Origin: an uncultured Treponema sp.
GTDB lineage: Bacteria; Spirochaetota; Spirochaetia; Treponematales; Treponemataceae
DNA length: 64,000 bases
NCBI GenBank assembly: GCA_947167345.1
Contig: CAMVHR010000001.1
Span: 62,001-126,000 of the forward strand
Reading direction: 5' to 3'
This document shows positions 17,309-25,479 of this stretch, one piece after another. A program made the position numbers and the translations under genes. The notes under the pieces are model-generated. The model saw only the letters and a list, made by a program, of their open reading frames with translations, ran no database searches and was not told where the DNA came from. How positions within the stretch are numbered: the first letter of the stretch is position 1; every line of letters begins with the position of its first letter.

Positions 17309-19390
17309 GTGAAAAACAAGGCTCACATGTCGCTTAGAAGGGAGCTTTTAATTGGAACCGTCGGCTCAATGCTGATAGTCACTCTGTTTTTGAGCATTTC
17401 TTATATGCTCGTAATGAATCAAATCATAAAAAAGTCAACTGTAAATTCTGTTAACCAGACTATGGAAACTCTTGATGGAAAGATTTCTGATGTTTTGGAC
17501 AGATATAATGGAATTGTTGAAAACCTGTCTTCTGTCATTCCGATGCTTGAAAACCGTGCCCAGATAAAATCTGTAATACAGAATGTGGGAAAGGATTTGC
17601 CTTCCGATACACTCTTGTATTATGCAACCGCTGAGCAGATTTGGGATGGAGGTACTCTTATTTCTCACTCTGGTTGGGAGGCTTCTTCTGATTTTGACAT
17701 GCAGTCAAGGCTCTGGCACAAGAATGCTGTCAATAACCGCAACAAAATATGCTATACAGAACCTTTCCTAGATGTTAATACTGGTAAAATCATTGTAACC
17801 ATAAGTTACAGAGTACTTGATACTGATGGAAAACTTATTGGAGTTTCAGCCTTTGATATTGTTCTTGATTCTCTTTCTGATGCAGTCCGCAATATCCATC
17901 TTTCTGAAAACAGCCAAATAAACATAATTACACAAGACGGTTTGTACCTTACAAATGAAAATTCTTCTGCAATTATGGAAAAGAATTATTTTGATGATGC
18001 ATCCTTTACTTCTTATTCAAAGAGTTCGTATCTAGACGGTTCTGCAAAAGCCTTTGTAGAAGGCAAATCTTTTTATGGCATTCATCCTGTAACTGGAACA
18101 GACTGGTTTATTGTTGCCGAAGGACCTGTTTCAGACTTTTCTTCGGCATACATGAGTCTTATTGTCTATGTATTTGCAGGATTGATGTTCATCATCTTGA
18201 TAATGGTCTTTATAGATGTGACTCTTTCTACAAGAGTCTCAAAATGCTTTATGATTATTGCAGACGGTTGTGATGCAATTGCCAGGGGAGACTATTCCAA
18301 GACGTATCCTGATTTCTTTACAAAAGAAGCTTCCATGCTTGCTAACGGATTCAATACCTTCTCTGAAAGACTCAAGGGCATTGTAGAAAGCCTTAAGCGT
18401 TCCCGTGTATCTCTGACACAAGTAGGAGAGTCTCTTAAAAATGGTACCGTTGATACTCAGAACGCAATTAAGCAGGTGCTTTCAAGCATTGACGGAATGG
18501 CAGTAAACCTTAACAAGCAGAATGATGGTGTGGATCAGACTTCCAGAAGCGTTAATTCTGTTCTTGATAATATCCGTTCCCTTGAAAGTCTTGTTGATTC
18601 TCAGGCTCAGTCTGTGCATGGAGCTTCTGGAGCCGTTGAGCAGATGATTGCAAACATAAATGAGGTAAATCATTCTGTTGATAAAATGGCTCAGTCCTTT
18701 TCTACTCTTTCAAAGGATGCTGAAAACGGTGCTCAGACTCAAAATGAGCTTCAGCTAAAAATTGGTGAGATTGAAACCCAGTCAAATCTTTTGAGTGAGG
18801 CAAATACCGTTATTGAAAATATTGCAAGTCAGACGAACCTCCTTGCCATGAATGCTGCAATCGAAGCTGCTCATGCAGGTGAAGCAGGAAAGGGCTTTGC
18901 TGTTGTTGCAGATGAAATCCGAAAGCTTTCTGAAACTTCTACTTCACAGTCAAAGACTATTGGAGAACAGTTGAGCCGCATTCAGGCTACTATTAGTACT
19001 GTCATAGAAGCTACTCAGCGCGGTGTTCAGGGATACGATTTCCTTGCTGCAGAAATAAAAGAGATCGGAATGCTTGTAGAGCAGATAAAGGCTGCGATGT
19101 CTGAGCAGCAGACTGGTTCTGTTCAGATTACCGAGGCTTTGCGTGGCATGAATGACAGTACGGGGCAAGTTCAGCAGGCTTCTCAGAAGATGACGTCAGA
19201 AAGCCGCAACATCATGAAGGAAGTTTCTTCTTTGCAGGAAGAGTCTGTTTCCATGCGGAACGGCATGAATGAAATGACTTCCAGTGCTGAAAAAATTAAT
19301 GCTACAGGAGCGGCACTTTCAAAAATCTCTGCAATTGTAGAGCAGTCTATTGGAGAAATAGGACATCAGATAGATCAGTTTGAGTCTTAA
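17309..19390 (+). CDS. Methyl-accepting chemotaxis protein
   Basis: A 693-residue transmembrane chemoreceptor. The start is taken as GTG at 17309, seven bases after GGAGG; a longer in-frame extension lacks a ribosome-binding site. Order: first membrane helix (about residues 14-37), a periplasmic dCache-like sensor (with [33 protein letters not shown] and [16 protein letters not shown]), second membrane helix (about 285-305), HAMP region, and a long coiled-coil signalling domain. The highly conserved tip [20 protein letters not shown] starts near residue 506. It would sense a small molecule and signal through CheW/CheA to flagella. The ligand is unknown. A strong terminator follows directly, so it is probably a single-gene unit. 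Confidence 0.95.
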   Translation: MKNKAHMSLRRELLIGTVGSMLIVTLFLSISYMLVMNQIIKKSTVNSVNQTMETLDGKISDVLDRYNGIVENLSSVIPMLENRAQIKSVIQNVGKDLPSDTLLYYATAEQIWDGGTLISHSGWEASSDFDMQSRLWHKNAVNNRNKICYTEPFLDVNTGKIIVTISYRVLDTDGKLIGVSAFDIVLDSLSDAVRNIHLSENSQINIITQDGLYLTNENSSAIMEKNYFDDASFTSYSKSSYLDGSAKAFVEGKSFYGIHPVTGTDWFIVAEGPVSDFSSAYMSLIVYVFAGLMFIILIMVFIDVTLSTRVSKCFMIIADGCDAIARGDYSKTYPDFFTKEASMLANGFNTFSERLKGIVESLKRSRVSLTQVGESLKNGTVDTQNAIKQVLSSIDGMAVNLNKQNDGVDQTSRSVNSVLDNIRSLESLVDSQAQSVHGASGAVEQMIANINEVNHSVDKMAQSFSTLSKDAENGAQTQNELQLKIGEIETQSNLLSEANTVIENIASQTNLLAMNAAIEAAHAGEAGKGFAVVADEIRKLSETSTSQSKTIGEQLSRIQATISTVIEATQRGVQGYDFLAAEIKEIGMLVEQIKAAMSEQQTGSVQITEALRGMNDSTGQVQQASQKMTSESRNIMKEVSSLQEESVSMRNGMNEMTSSAEKINATGAALSKISAIVEQSIGEIGHQIDQFES

Positions 19391-19410
19391 GTTAAAGTAA
19401 CTCATGTTTT

Positions 19411-19465
19411 GGGGTATTGTCTGATTTTATGCGGTTTTGCAGGCTTTCAGACAATACCCCTTTTT
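19411..19465 (+). terminator. Intrinsic terminator of the chemoreceptor gene
   Basis: GGGGTATTGTCTGA (19411-19424) pairs perfectly with TCAGACAATACCCC (19447-19460), followed by TTTTT and more T. Confidence 0.92.
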
Positions 19466-19471
19466 GTTTTG

Positions 19472-19500
19472 TTGTCTCTTTATGTGAAACATGTTACTAT
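19472..19500 (+). promoter_or_regulatory. Sigma-70 promoter for a probable leaderless transcript
   Basis: TTGTCT (19472-19477) and TACTAT (19495-19500) are 17 bases apart. The ATG at 19509 follows eight bases after the -10 box with no ribosome-binding site. Confidence 0.6.
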
Positions 19501-19508
19501 CATGTATT

Positions 19509-19880
19509 ATGAGACGACGTTTTTTTCTTTTATTTATATATTTCTTGTGTTTAGGAATGTTCACATTGAATTCATGTAAGGATGCTGCCGACATAATGTT
19601 TGACAATCCAAACATAGAATCTGCCGAATTTGAAAATGGCAACTATAAGAAAATCCTTGTAAAATTTGAGTTCATGCCAAGAGATGCCCGTCTGAAAGTT
19701 GAATTGTACGATTCTTCAGAGGTTCGCGTGTGGGTGCAGGAATTCAGCGCAGACAGCACTTCTGACAGAAACAAGTTTAGAATTACACTTTCTAATGAAG
19801 TTGCATCTGGATATAAAGTAAAGATTTCTCCAGCAGATAATAATTCGGATGTAAAAGGTTATTGCTGGTTAAGAAGATAG
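19509..19880 (+). CDS. Small lipoprotein of unknown function
   Basis: A 123-residue protein with basic MRRRFF, a hydrophobic core (LLFIYFLCLGMFTL) and a lipobox ending LNS-C, so it should be lipid-anchored. The start at 19509 fits both the signal peptide and the promoter; an in-frame codon 18 bases upstream is less likely. The mature part is short and beta-rich (KKILVKFEFMPRDARLKVEL). No family is recognised. It lies 16 bases before the GH120 gene, with an AGGAGG ribosome-binding site in between, so the two may be cotranscribed. Confidence 0.6.
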   Translation: MRRRFFLLFIYFLCLGMFTLNSCKDAADIMFDNPNIESAEFENGNYKKILVKFEFMPRDARLKVELYDSSEVRVWVQEFSADSTSDRNKFRITLSNEVASGYKVKISPADNNSDVKGYCWLRR

Positions 19881-19896
19881 ACAGGAGGTAATAAAA

Positions 19897-21918
19897 ATGC
19901 AGATTTATGTTGATGCAAAAGTAAAAAAAAGTGGAAATGGAACAAAAGATTATCCATTTAAAAGAATTTCGGAAGCTGCCAAAATTGCAAAGAGTGGAGA
20001 TGAGGTTCTCGTAGAACCTGGAGTTTATAGGGAGTATGTTGACCCTGCTAATGCAGGTACGGAAGATGCAAGAATTACATACCGTTCTACAAAAATGAAG
20101 CAGGCTGTAATTTGCGGAAGTGAACTTGTAAGCAACTGGACAAAACATGACGGCAAGGTTTGGGTAGCTCGCATTCCTAACGGTTTGTTTGGAAGTTACA
20201 ATCCATACACCACACTTGTAAGTGGCGACTGGTTCATACCATCATACATGGCACACACAGGAGATGTTTTTCTTAATGGAAAATCAATGTATGAAGTTAC
20301 ATCTTTAGACGGTGTTGAAAACCCTGTAGTATATGAAAAATCCTGGGATCCTGATTTCAGTGTTTACACTTGGTATACAGAACAGGATAAGGAAAAAGAT
20401 GAAACCATTATCTATGCAAACTTTCAGGGTAAGAACCCGAACAAAGAGACAGTAGAAATTACTGTAAGGGAAAATTGTTTTTACCCGTCAAAGGAAGGTG
20501 TCGGATATATTACATTGACAGGCTTTGTTGTAAGACAGGCTGCTACTCAGTGGGCACCTCCTACAGCATATCAGGAAGGCATGATAGGACCTCACTGGTC
20601 AAAAGGCTGGATTATTGAAGACTGCGAAGTAAGCGATTCGAAATGCTGCGGAATCTCGCTTGGAAAATATCTTCAGCCAAACAACGACAATAAATGGTCT
20701 AAATGGAAGTTTAAGGACGGCACACAGACAGAGCGCGACAACATCTGTCAGGCATTGAATGAAGGCTGGACAAAAGAAAGAATTGGCTCTCACATAATCC
20801 GCCGCTGCGACATTCACGATTGCGGACAGACTGGCATTGTAGGTCACTTGGGAGGCGTTTTCTCAATCATCGAAGACAATCACATCCATCACATAAATAA
20901 TAAGCAGAATCTTGCTGGTGCAGAAATTGGTGGAATAAAGATGCACGCTGCCATTGATGTAGTTATCCGCAGAAATCATATTCACAACTGTACTCGTGGA
21001 CTCTGGCTTGACTGGCAGGCACAGGGAACGCGCGTAACCCAGAACCTTTTCCATGATAATTGCCTTCCATTTGAGGCAAATGCAAACACAAAGAACATGG
21101 ATGCTCTTGGCGAAGACATCTTTATTGAAGTGTCTCACGGACCTACGTTGGTTGATAATAATATTCTTTTGTCTGACCATGCACTAAAGCTTGCAACTCA
21201 GGGGGTGGCTCTTGTGCATAACTTGATTGCAGGCTCGTTTACAGCCGTAGGACGTGGAGTGTTTAATGGTTCACTTACAAAGAAGTCTCCCCGCTATACG
21301 CCTTATCACTTACCTCACAGAACGGAGCTTGCAGGCTTCATGACAATCCTTCACGGAGACATGCGTTTTTACAACAACATTTTTGTTCAGCAGGAAAAAA
21401 GAGCTGGCTTGGAAGAAATTCATGAGCTTATGAAAGATAACGAATGGACTGATGCAAACCTTACTTGCGGAACTATGCCTTATGAAGAATATCCTTCTTA
21501 TGCAGAATGGGAAAAGCAGTTTGAAGGATATTGCGGCATGGGGTCTGAGCCAACCGATCGCTATTACAATCCTTTGCCTGTATGGGCTGGTGGTAATGTA
21601 TACTTTAACGGTGCGGTTCCTATGTCAAAAGAAAAAGATGCCGTCATAATCGATGCTCCTGCTACAATTAAGCTTGTTGAAAAGGATGGTACTTATTCCC
21701 TCAAGACAAATTTGTCCACTCTGCTTAAGGACCTTGATTGCCGCATGATTTCTACAGAAATGCTTGGAATGGCATTTGAAAGCGAGCAGAAATTTGAAAA
21801 CCCAGACGGAAGCCCAATAGTGTTTGACAGTGACTACTTTGGTAATCACCGTGAAGTTACACCAAAGGCAGGACCGTTTGAAGGTAATGCAAAAACTTTT
21901 GTTGTTGCCAATAACTAG
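19897..21918 (+). CDS. GH120 family beta-xylosidase, probably cytoplasmic
   Basis: A 673-residue right-handed parallel beta-helix enzyme. It closely follows, from memory, the Thermoanaerobacterium beta-xylosidase XylC that founded GH120: VEPGVYREYVDPANAG, FGSYNPYTTLVSGDWF, GDVFLNGKSMYEVT, WYTEQDKEKDETIIYANFQG, AATQWAPPTAYQEG, GQTGIVGHLGGVFS and IGGIKMHAAIDV are all family landmarks. The probable nucleophile is Asp372 in GLWLDWQAQG and the probable acid/base is Glu411 in IFIEVSHGP, matching the pair reported for XylC; the interval between them is longer here by an insertion. There is no signal peptide, so it likely removes xylose from imported xylo-oligosaccharides, feeding the xylulokinase route seen at the window start. 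An AGGAGG ribosome-binding site and a strong terminator bound the gene. Confidence 0.88.
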   Translation: MQIYVDAKVKKSGNGTKDYPFKRISEAAKIAKSGDEVLVEPGVYREYVDPANAGTEDARITYRSTKMKQAVICGSELVSNWTKHDGKVWVARIPNGLFGSYNPYTTLVSGDWFIPSYMAHTGDVFLNGKSMYEVTSLDGVENPVVYEKSWDPDFSVYTWYTEQDKEKDETIIYANFQGKNPNKETVEITVRENCFYPSKEGVGYITLTGFVVRQAATQWAPPTAYQEGMIGPHWSKGWIIEDCEVSDSKCCGISLGKYLQPNNDNKWSKWKFKDGTQTERDNICQALNEGWTKERIGSHIIRRCDIHDCGQTGIVGHLGGVFSIIEDNHIHHINNKQNLAGAEIGGIKMHAAIDVVIRRNHIHNCTRGLWLDWQAQGTRVTQNLFHDNCLPFEANANTKNMDALGEDIFIEVSHGPTLVDNNILLSDHALKLATQGVALVHNLIAGSFTAVGRGVFNGSLTKKSPRYTPYHLPHRTELAGFMTILHGDMRFYNNIFVQQEKRAGLEEIHELMKDNEWTDANLTCGTMPYEEYPSYAEWEKQFEGYCGMGSEPTDRYYNPLPVWAGGNVYFNGAVPMSKEKDAVIIDAPATIKLVEKDGTYSLKTNLSTLLKDLDCRMISTEMLGMAFESEQKFENPDGSPIVFDSDYFGNHREVTPKAGPFEGNAKTFVVANN

Positions 21919-21945
21919 CCATAGACAGAACAATTAGATATACTT

Positions 21946-21983
21946 GGTCAGTAAGAATTTTGAATTCTTACTGACCTTTTTTT
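21946..21983 (+). terminator. Intrinsic terminator after the GH120 gene
   Basis: A perfect 14-base stem, GGTCAGTAAGAATT (21946-21959) with AATTCTTACTGACC (21963-21976), has a three-base loop and is followed by seven T. Confidence 0.93.
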
Positions 21984-21996
21984 ATTTGGAGAAAGT

Positions 21997-23574
21997 ATGA
22001 TTTATAAATATGATCCGCAGTTAAAAGAAAAATATTGCAAAAGACTTATTTTGTATTATGTGCTGTTTTTTGTGGGATTTATGGCATCTTTAGCCGGTTT
22101 TAATGTTTTTATCTTTAATCTTCTTGGTGTTGGTGAAGCTCCAGAACTTTTGCATGTGTATGAAATTTTTGCCGTCTTTTTTCTCATTATATTCGGGCTG
22201 TCGTATAGAATGCTTGTCCGATATTATGATGCTGCAGAAGTTGAACTGACTGATGAGTTTATAGAGTATCGTCTTCCTTCTAAAAAAGTTTCAGTAAAAA
22301 TTCCTTTGAGTGAAATTTCAGCTATCTTAAAATTTCCGAATTTTATAGATAAAAATCGTCTTAGGGTTTCTGGCAAAAAATGGAAAGGTTTTACAGTTTC
22401 TTCGTATCTTACAGGTTTTGATGAGATAAAGGAAAAACTTCAGAATGCAAGACCTGACATAAAGATTTCTTCCATTACTCCTCACAAGTTTTTTTGGAGT
22501 ACTTTTTATGTGATAGGTGTTGTTTTGTCTTTAGCTGGATTTTTCTTTTTCAGACCTACTCTTATTGTAAGCTTTGTTATGTACCTTATTTACTTAGTAA
22601 TAAGAGCTTCTGTAATTTTAAGGAGTGAAGCTACAAAAACAGCAAAAAGGACAATTGTTATTACCTACATTTTTTATGCCGTCATTTTTGCCGCTACCTG
22701 TGCTTTTTTCCTTTTTAACGGTACTTTTAAGAAACTCGTGTTCAAAAAAGTTCCCGGACAGCTTCGCCTGCAGTGTTGGATTGTGGATGAACTGAACAAG
22801 TATGATAAAAATGGAAACCTCATCTATTACACAGATTTTGATTATGATGAATATGAGTATAAGTATGACGATCAAAACAGAAAGATTTATGAGAAATACA
22901 AAAAAGAAGACTATGAAGAATGGTTTGAATATGACGAAACGACAGGCCTTCTTGTTCGTGAGTGGGATTCTGACGGTTGGGAATGTAAAAAAGAATACAA
23001 CTCTGACGGTAAAGAAATTCATTATAAGACTTCTGCAGATTTTGAAGCTTGGACTTCGTATGAAGGAAATTCTGAAATATACAAGACCACTGAAAATTAT
23101 GAAACCCTTAGGGAATATGATGACGATGAAAACCTCATCCATTTTCGCAGTACAGAAGATGGCGTAGTAAAGACTGAATACTGGGTGGAATATGAAAATG
23201 GCAATCCTCTTCATGTGTGGTATGCTGACGGAAGGCAGTATTGGAATCAGTACGATGCTAAAGGTAATTTTGTGTATCAGCGGTGGCTGTCTGGTTATGA
23301 ATATTTATATGACTATGATGAAAACGGTAATAAAATCCATTCTGTGACTAATTTCATTAATCCCGATACAGGAAAAACTCAGAAGCAGGAAGAATGCTGG
23401 TACGAATATAACGAACATAATGACATGATTTATTATGAGTGTGACGGTACAGAATTTGTAAATTTATATGATTATGTATATGACAAAAACGGCAAAATTC
23501 TCAAAAGACTTAGTACGGCTGTAAAAAAAGAGGAATATCATGGAAATAGAGAAAATCGAGAATCAGGTAATTAA
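21997..23574 (+). CDS. Membrane protein with a PH-like segment and YD/RHS-like repeats
   Basis: A 525-residue protein of unrecognised family. Two membrane helices (about residues 14-40 and 54-75) are followed by a roughly 85-residue soluble block that looks like a bacterial PH-like or YcxB-like domain (FIEYRLPSKKVSVKIPLSEI, then LRVSGKKWKGFTVSSYLTG). Three more helices (about 165-243) come next, and then a tail of about 260 residues. The tail is made of short repeats of the form YDxNGNLIYY, YDDQNRKIYE, YNSDGKEIHY, YDAKGNFVYQ and YDENGNKIHS, as in RHS/YD or toxin-repeat modules. GGAGAAAG precedes the ATG. It overlaps the next gene by 35 bases. No toxin domain or RHS core is present. Function unknown; a surface or envelope role is a guess. 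Confidence 0.6.
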   Translation: MIYKYDPQLKEKYCKRLILYYVLFFVGFMASLAGFNVFIFNLLGVGEAPELLHVYEIFAVFFLIIFGLSYRMLVRYYDAAEVELTDEFIEYRLPSKKVSVKIPLSEISAILKFPNFIDKNRLRVSGKKWKGFTVSSYLTGFDEIKEKLQNARPDIKISSITPHKFFWSTFYVIGVVLSLAGFFFFRPTLIVSFVMYLIYLVIRASVILRSEATKTAKRTIVITYIFYAVIFAATCAFFLFNGTFKKLVFKKVPGQLRLQCWIVDELNKYDKNGNLIYYTDFDYDEYEYKYDDQNRKIYEKYKKEDYEEWFEYDETTGLLVREWDSDGWECKKEYNSDGKEIHYKTSADFEAWTSYEGNSEIYKTTENYETLREYDDDENLIHFRSTEDGVVKTEYWVEYENGNPLHVWYADGRQYWNQYDAKGNFVYQRWLSGYEYLYDYDENGNKIHSVTNFINPDTGKTQKQEECWYEYNEHNDMIYYECDGTEFVNLYDYVYDKNGKILKRLSTAVKKEEYHGNRENRESGN

Positions 23575-24094
23575 AGCTGTAGAAGAACTTTTGCAGGCTC
23601 ATCCCGTAAGGAAAGGTGGCATTCTTGTAATGGGCTGTTCTTCAAGCGAGATTGGAGGCGGTTTAATTGGGCATGCTTCTAATGCTGATATTGGCAAGGC
23701 TGTTTTTAGCGGTGCATGGAAGGTTTGTAGTGAGCATGGCATTTTTCTTGCGGCTCAGTGCTGTGAGCATTTGAACAGGGCTCTGGTTGTCCCTGTGGAA
23801 TGTGCTGAAAAATATGGATATGAGCAGGTTTTGGTTGTGCCGTGGCTTAAAGGTGGCGGATCGTTTGCTACGGCTGCCTATTACTGCTTTGAAAATCCAT
23901 GTGTTGTAGAAAGTATTCAGGCGGATGCCGGCATAGATATTGGCAGTACGCTCATAGGTATGCATCTGAAAAGGGTAGCAGTGCCGTTCAGACTGTCAGA
24001 AAGCCATATCGGTAATGCCTACGTTACTGCAGCCTATACACGTCCAAAACTGATTGGCGGTGAACGTGCCCGCTACACCGCTGAAATAAGGTGA
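23540..24094 (+). CDS. UPF0340 / TIGR01440 family protein
   Basis: A 184-residue soluble protein recognised as the UPF0340 (YwlG-like, DUF436) family from GILVMGCSSSEIGGGLIG, AAQCCEHLNRALVVP and the C-terminal RPKLIGGERARYT. The function of this family is not established to my knowledge. The start lies inside the preceding gene and is supported by AGAGGA five bases before the ATG; the 35-base overlap in another frame implies translational coupling. The length matches family members, so the overlapping start is likely genuine. Confidence 0.82.
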   Translation: MEIEKIENQVIKAVEELLQAHPVRKGGILVMGCSSSEIGGGLIGHASNADIGKAVFSGAWKVCSEHGIFLAAQCCEHLNRALVVPVECAEKYGYEQVLVVPWLKGGGSFATAAYYCFENPCVVESIQADAGIDIGSTLIGMHLKRVAVPFRLSESHIGNAYVTAAYTRPKLIGGERARYTAEIR

Positions 24095-24098
24095 CTTC

Positions 24099-24794
24099 AT
24101 GACAGAGATGAATGCTTACGATAAACTTGCCGTTCTTGTTAATGTTCTTCCTTTTATTTTTGGCGGTGTGGTCGTTTTTACATGGAGGAATCCGCCCCCT
24201 GTATTGGTGATGCTAATTGTTTTGTATCCTCTTATGTCGATGTTTGTGTGCTTTTTATCGGAGGGGAAAATAAGATATATTAAAGAAAAGAATAGTTTTT
24301 ATCCTGATGTATCACTCGGGATGATGGCCATTTTTATTCTTCAGCTTATTATTGCAGACAGATATATGACTGTAAATGTGACGCAGCTTTTGTTGTGGAG
24401 TACAGGATACGCTGTTGCATATATATTGATTGCATTTATATTTTTCGGTAAGGCTATGCTTTCAAGTCAGTTAGGACTGTTCATGTTTATTTTAGCCTTA
24501 CTTTATTCTGTAAATTCAGTCAAAGTTGTAAACGGGCTGTTTGATGTTTCTGAGCCAAAAGAATCTTTGGTTAGTGTTACAGGATTTTATTCTACCGGTG
24601 GACGAAGCAAAAGCTATTATCTTTATATTACAGCTTATGAATCTGATGATGATTCTTGTTATGTTCCTGAAAAAATAAAGGTTGGAAGAGTCCTTTATAA
24701 TAAAGTAAAGAAAGGTGATTCCCTAAAACTTTCCATGCATGAAGGTTGCCTGAACATTCCATGGTATACCTGTAAAAAGAATGGAAGACTGTGA
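24099..24794 (+). CDS. Membrane protein of unknown function
   Basis: A 231-residue protein with about five hydrophobic helices in the first 150 residues (LAVLVNVLPFIFGGVVVFTW, PVLVMLIVLYPLMSMFVCFL, LGMMAIFILQLIIA, GYAVAYILIAFIFFG, LGLFMFILALLYSV) and a soluble tail that begins SVTGFYSTGGRSKSYYLYI. AAGG lies seven bases before the ATG, and the gene follows the UPF0340 gene by four bases. The tail has two cysteines (SCYVP and GCLNIPWYTC) and may sit outside the cytoplasm. No family recognised. Confidence 0.55.
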   Translation: MTEMNAYDKLAVLVNVLPFIFGGVVVFTWRNPPPVLVMLIVLYPLMSMFVCFLSEGKIRYIKEKNSFYPDVSLGMMAIFILQLIIADRYMTVNVTQLLLWSTGYAVAYILIAFIFFGKAMLSSQLGLFMFILALLYSVNSVKVVNGLFDVSEPKESLVSVTGFYSTGGRSKSYYLYITAYESDDDSCYVPEKIKVGRVLYNKVKKGDSLKLSMHEGCLNIPWYTCKKNGRL

Positions 24795-24826
24795 ATTTTA
24801 CCAATTATGTTGCATATATTGCTTAT

Positions 24827-24848
24827 GCCATCCCTTTTATGGGATGGC
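24827..24848. terminator. Hairpin between convergent genes
   Basis: GCCATCCC (24827-24834) and GGGATGGC (24841-24848) form a perfect 8-base stem with a TTTTAT loop. The downstream T tract is poor, so its strength as an intrinsic terminator is uncertain. It sits between two convergent genes and could serve either. Confidence 0.5.
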
Positions 24849-24866
24849 TGAGGTTTTCAAGATGCC

Positions 24867-25331
24867 TTATTTCTTTTTAGTCATTTTGGCAGCGTAGATT
24901 TCTGTTTTGTTTTCACCGATAACAGATTCGTTGTTGATTTTAGCCCCATAAGGCAGCATTATGAACTTTCCGTTTTCTGGCGTAACTGCGTACATCAATA
25001 ATCCTTCACCGCCGGCGATTCTGGAATCGATTATCTTTATTGTTACTACTGTTGCAGATGTCAATCCTGTTGCATCTGCATATTTTTTATCAAGCTTTTC
25101 TTCTGTGGCAGTCCATTTTAGTGTTATTCCGCTGTCTGTGAAATTTTTATAAAAGGAGCCGCCTACGCTCCTGTCTTCGTTCAAAACTATTGTAAATGAA
25201 CGGCCTTTGTCTGTTCCTGCCCATGTTCCTGTAACATCCTGTGCAGTAGCTGCTTTTTGTGCATAAGTGGCAAAAATTAAGGTTTGTGCAAGAAATGCAA
25301 TTATAGTCAGCGTTTTGAAAATTTTCTTCAT
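24867..25331 (-). CDS. Secreted protein of unknown function
   Basis: A 154-residue protein with a signal peptide (MKKIFKTLTIIAFLAQTLIF, cleavage near TYA-QK). The mature part is beta-rich with a lipocalin-like opening (DVTGTWAGTDKGRSFTIVL) but no family is firmly recognised. AAAGGAG precedes the ATG. The protein has no cysteine in the mature part. It is divergent from the flavin reductase gene and convergent with the membrane protein gene. Confidence 0.55.
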   Translation of the reverse strand: MKKIFKTLTIIAFLAQTLIFATYAQKAATAQDVTGTWAGTDKGRSFTIVLNEDRSVGGSFYKNFTDSGITLKWTATEEKLDKKYADATGLTSATVVTIKIIDSRIAGGEGLLMYAVTPENGKFIMLPYGAKINNESVIGENKTEIYAAKMTKKK

Positions 25332-25426
25332 AAAAACTCCTTTGAAAGCAAAAACTTTCGAATGTTTCTATAGTATAACCTATATATAACTTAAAAGCTA
25401 TGCAGTTATATTAGTTACATAACAAT

Positions 25427-25454
25427 TTGCATAAAGATTTTTTTAGTGTATAAT
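25427..25454 (+). promoter_or_regulatory. Sigma-70 promoter of the flavin reductase gene
   Basis: TTGCAT (25427-25432) and a perfect TATAAT (25449-25454) with 16-base spacing; a GGAGGATCC-type ribosome-binding site precedes the ATG at 25480. Confidence 0.7.
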
Positions 25455-25479
25455 ATTCTCAGTTTTATCAGGAGGATCC

